Shown here: positions 61,855 to 64,000 of the stretch, piece by piece
Layout of the letters: every line of letters begins with the position of its first letter
How positions within the stretch are numbered: the stretch's first letter is position 1
Assembly: GCF_040250305.1 (NCBI RefSeq)
Contig: NZ_CP158190.1
Span: forward strand, 714,001-778,000
DNA from: Peribacillus frigoritolerans
GTDB taxonomy: Bacteria; Bacillota; Bacilli; Bacillales; DSM-1321
Direction: 5' to 3'
DNA length: 64,000 nucleotides
Made by a program: the position numbers and the translations under genes
Notes under the pieces: model-generated
The model's database searches: none
What the model was told of the DNA's origin: nothing
What the model saw: only the letters and a program-made list of their open reading frames with translations

Positions 61855-62706
61855 ATGAAAAGTGAAAATCATTTTAAACGGGATATTGTCGAAGTGAAAG
61901 ATGTGAAGCTTCAAAGGTATAGTCCGATTCATACGGCCGGACCAATCATAGAACCAGGAAACTGGGAAAAGAGTGATCCGTTCCTTTTAATGATGGAGGA
62001 TAAATTTCAAAAGGGATCATTCGATATTCACCCGCACAGGGGAATCGAAACCGTTACATTCGTCATTGACGGAACGATCGAGCACTATGACAGTCATACC
62101 GGGGATGGAGGGATACTTGGACCTGGTGATGTCCAATGGATGACAGCGGGAAGCGGCGTCGTGCATAATGAGGTGCCTTCCGAAGGTGTGACTGCCCATT
62201 CCCTTCAACTTTGGGTCAACCTTCCCCGGAGTGAAAAGATGACGACACCAAGATATCAAAACTTAATGGCAAAAGATATGCCGGTCAGAAAAGAAGAAGG
62301 AGCACTGATCCGTGTCTTTTCCGGATCATCCAAGGATGTTATCTCGACAACGAAAAACCATGTTCCCGTGACGATGGTGGAGATGGTTCTGGAGCCAGGA
62401 GCATCGGTCACACAGAATTTACCAGGAAGCTTCAACGGATTCATCTATCTAATAGAAGGAAGCGGAATCTTCGGTAACAACGAAGTGAGAGCCTCAAAGG
62501 GACAGGTCTTATGGCTGGGTGCTTGTAAAGAATCAGGGGAAAGTGAAGTTGATATAACGGTAACTGAACCTTTAAGACTTGTTTTATATGCAGGAGAACC
62601 TTTAATGGAGCCTGTTGTTGCCCGCGGACCGTTTGTCATGAATACTGAAGAGGAAATCGATCAGGCATACCTTGAGTATCGGCAAGGGACTTTCTTGAAG
62701 CATTGA
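61855..62706 (+). CDS. Pirin-family bicupin (quercetinase-like)
   Basis: A 283-residue pirin. Metal ligands are in FDIHPHRGIETVTF (H59, H61) and GVVHNEV (H104, E106). The second cupin follows (about residues 170-275). Bacterial pirins include quercetin 2,3-dioxygenases and redox-linked regulators; the role here is unknown. Ribosome site GGGAGGAATGG precedes ATG 61855. MarR control is supported by the shared operator. Confidence 0.9.
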   Translation: MKSENHFKRDIVEVKDVKLQRYSPIHTAGPIIEPGNWEKSDPFLLMMEDKFQKGSFDIHPHRGIETVTFVIDGTIEHYDSHTGDGGILGPGDVQWMTAGSGVVHNEVPSEGVTAHSLQLWVNLPRSEKMTTPRYQNLMAKDMPVRKEEGALIRVFSGSSKDVISTTKNHVPVTMVEMVLEPGASVTQNLPGSFNGFIYLIEGSGIFGNNEVRASKGQVLWLGACKESGESEVDITVTEPLRLVLYAGEPLMEPVVARGPFVMNTEEEIDQAYLEYRQGTFLKH

Positions 62707-62721
62707 TATGAAAATTTCGAC

Positions 62722-62750
62722 AAGGGCATCGTAACTGATGCTCTTTTTTT
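62722..62750 (+). terminator. Terminator after pirin gene
   Basis: AGGGCATC and GATGCTCT arms, then T-run. Confidence 0.8.
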
Positions 62751-62850
62751 TGAATCCTCCCATAAGAATAGGTAAATATTGATGGCAAAAGGGAGTGTAT
62801 TTAATGCGTGGATCGGAAAAAATGCTCCGGAGTCCGAATAATGAGGTGAA

Positions 62851-62942
62851 GGTTGAAAAAATTCGTGAACGGTCGAATAAAGTACGGTGAAGGTCGAATA
62901 AAGTGCCGGAACGGTCGAATAAATTCGTGGAAGGTCGAATAA
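62851..62942 (-). repeat. Five-unit 20.5-bp repeat array, same family as 18616-18832
   Basis: On the minus strand TTATTCGACC-type cores (plus-strand GGTCGAATAA) at 62851 (diverged), 62871, 62892, 62913 and 62933, again spaced 20-21 bp. A further weak unit may lie near 62831. Orientation is opposite to the galE array. Confidence 0.85.
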
Positions 62943-63022
62943 AGTGCAAACCTCTGAAATCAACTGGACTTTTTTGAAAAAACTGGAAGCTAACTAGTCT
63001 TCTTCGTCATTGTCTGCAGTCT

Positions 63023-63052
63023 GGGAGAGATTTAAATCTCTCCCTTTTTTGA
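63023..63052 (+). terminator. Terminator-like hairpin
   Basis: GGGAGAGATTT and AAATCTCTCCC perfect arms with six T. No gene ends directly before it, so it may be a backup stop for upstream transcription or mark a lost gene. The surroundings (62753-63399) are otherwise the repeat array and an AT-rich leader. Confidence 0.7.
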
Positions 63053-63399
63053 TTTTTAGCAATTAGGTATAAAGACCAAGGGTTATTTCAAAAAACTGAT
63101 TCTATTTTACCACTAATTAATTTTCTTGATATATCATCAATTAGCCACTAGGTATTTTGGGGTGATTATAATGATAATATTCTGTTAATATTCCGTGATG
63201 TATTGTAAATTTGTTTTAAAATTGGATTATTTTGTTGTAATATAGGAGATACACGGATCTTTAGAGGAAAAAAGTAGGGTGGATTTGTGTATGGGTAAGT
63301 AAATTTGTCGGAATTAAATTTTTGGAAAAGCGTGTCAATTCTATGGATAAGTTAGCAGAATGTTATGTCAGTATAGAACTTATAGGGGGATTAACTATA

Positions 63400-64000
63400 A
63401 TGGGGAAAAAGAAAATCGTAAAAATTGCATCCGCTACCATGATGGCTGCGACAGCGGTCGTAGCAGTAGCACCGGCACCTTCGGATGCTGCCACTAGCCT
63501 GAATAGTAAAATCAAAACGGCCAAGGCCGCCATCAAAAAACCATTCGACACCTATTTCTACACTTCTAAACTCGCTTCAGTGTCCACTGTTGAAAAACAA
63601 ATCAAGTCTGCAAAACAAGCAAAAAAAGACATCAACTCTACCATTAAAAAATCAATGCTAAGCAAAAAAGAAAAAGATGCCAAATACAAAGAAATCGAAG
63701 CTTATGACAAGTACATCACTCGTTCAGAAGGTTATGTAAAAGGGTATAAAGCGGCCGAAAAAGCAAAAGCTGCACATGACAAATCGATTAGCGCCCTTAC
63801 GAATTCAATACTTGCCAAGAAATCAATAGATATCAGGAATCAATACGAAGCACTGGATAAGGCCGTGAAAAAGGCAGATAAAGATATTAAAGATACGGTT
63901 TACGGTGCGAAAATCGAAAAGCTCCTATACGACAAATTCACTAAATCGACCAAAACAGCTTTGAACGGTGACCTGAAAGTTCCATACTACTATGAAAAAG
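63400..64000 (+). CDS. S-layer protein, SbsC-like, N-terminal part (cut by window edge)
   Basis: The frame is open from ATG 63400 to the window end (200 codons). The signal peptide MGKKKIVKIASATMMAATAV is followed by VAVAPAPSDAA (cleavage near residue 31). The mature part is Lys/Ala-rich and helical (AIKKPFDTYFYTSKL, KAAEKAKAAHDK, TVYGAKIEKLLYDKF). This closely resembles the N-terminal helical cell-wall-binding region of Geobacillus SbsC, which attaches to secondary cell-wall polymer without SLH domains. AGGGGGA lies upstream, and a long AT-rich leader precedes it, as is common for S-layer genes. Confidence 0.8.
   Translation, partial: MGKKKIVKIASATMMAATAVVAVAPAPSDAATSLNSKIKTAKAAIKKPFDTYFYTSKLASVSTVEKQIKSAKQAKKDINSTIKKSMLSKKEKDAKYKEIEAYDKYITRSEGYVKGYKAAEKAKAAHDKSISALTNSILAKKSIDIRNQYEALDKAVKKADKDIKDTVYGAKIEKLLYDKFTKSTKTALNGDLKVPYYYEK

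Noticed and set aside
62804..62890. 28-codon frame (MRGSEKMLRS...) after AAAAGGGAG
   Set aside because: It runs into the repeat array. Length and composition fit chance, despite a fair ribosome site.

Overview
The window looks like chromosomal DNA of a low-GC, Gram-positive, spore-forming Bacillaceae. The evidence is AGGAGG-type ribosome binding sites, sigma-A promoters of TTGACA-N17-TATAAT type, and many genes with close Bacillus counterparts (pgcA, galU/gtaB, galE, bdbDC, rsbR family, ktr, bltR/bltD, metNPQ, YaaH-like LysM-GH18), plus the start of an SbsC-like S-layer gene. A Peribacillus-like species is my guess, not a demonstrated assignment. I see no rRNA, tRNA, prophage, insertion sequence or CRISPR array.

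Layout. 1-8 kb: the 3' part of a GH8 glycosidase, a VOC protein, a thioredoxin, an Rrf2-YhgE/Pip pair, an ArsR-SRPBCC pair with two visible operators, and a lipoprotein plus kinase-like gene behind a yybP-ykoY (Mn2+) riboswitch. 8-14 kb: a nine-SH3b-repeat glucosaminidase, then an Rrf2 regulator, a bdbDC thiol-oxidase operon and a YwnB-like reductase that share one promoter/operator motif. 14-20 kb: pgcA, galU and galE (UDP-glucose/UDP-galactose), a 20.5-bp tandem repeat, and an ATP-grasp gene behind a T-box leader that I read as isoleucine-specific. 20-35 kb: PhzF, two methyltransferases, an RsbR-type stressosome protein, KtrB/KtrA behind a c-di-AMP (ydaO) riboswitch, an MFS gene behind a decayed T-box, a TetR/ABC exporter, divergent bltD/bltR, VanZ and PepD. 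35-44 kb: a beta-glucoside regulon made of a secreted GH3-CBM6-GH30 enzyme, PTS IIA, IIB and IIC, a GH1 6-phospho-beta-glycosidase and a GntR regulator. Its two promoters have the same cre plus tandem-operator design. 44-51 kb: a LysM-GH18 protein, a PhzF paralogue without the catalytic Glu, a TetR/ABC exporter, and two gene-tail remnants. 51-60 kb: a sulfur block (TauE/SafE exporter, metQNP, two tandem HpaB-family monooxygenases, SsuD, SfnG-like). 60-64 kb: LysE and XRE-cupin pair, MarR and pirin pair, a second 20.5-bp repeat array and the S-layer gene start.

The best candidate for something undescribed is the sulfur block at 52-59.6 kb. The divergent metQNP and monooxygenase units both start with the same tiny structured leader: a short outer stem, a 4-bp inner stem closed by AYAA, and compensatory changes between the two copies. 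In each, the 3' side overlaps the 5' arm of an intrinsic terminator. The genes suggest coordinated import and flavin-dependent oxidation of an organosulfur compound with sulfite export. The isoleucine T-box on an ATP-grasp ligase and the Mn2+ riboswitch on a kinase-like gene are also unusual pairings.
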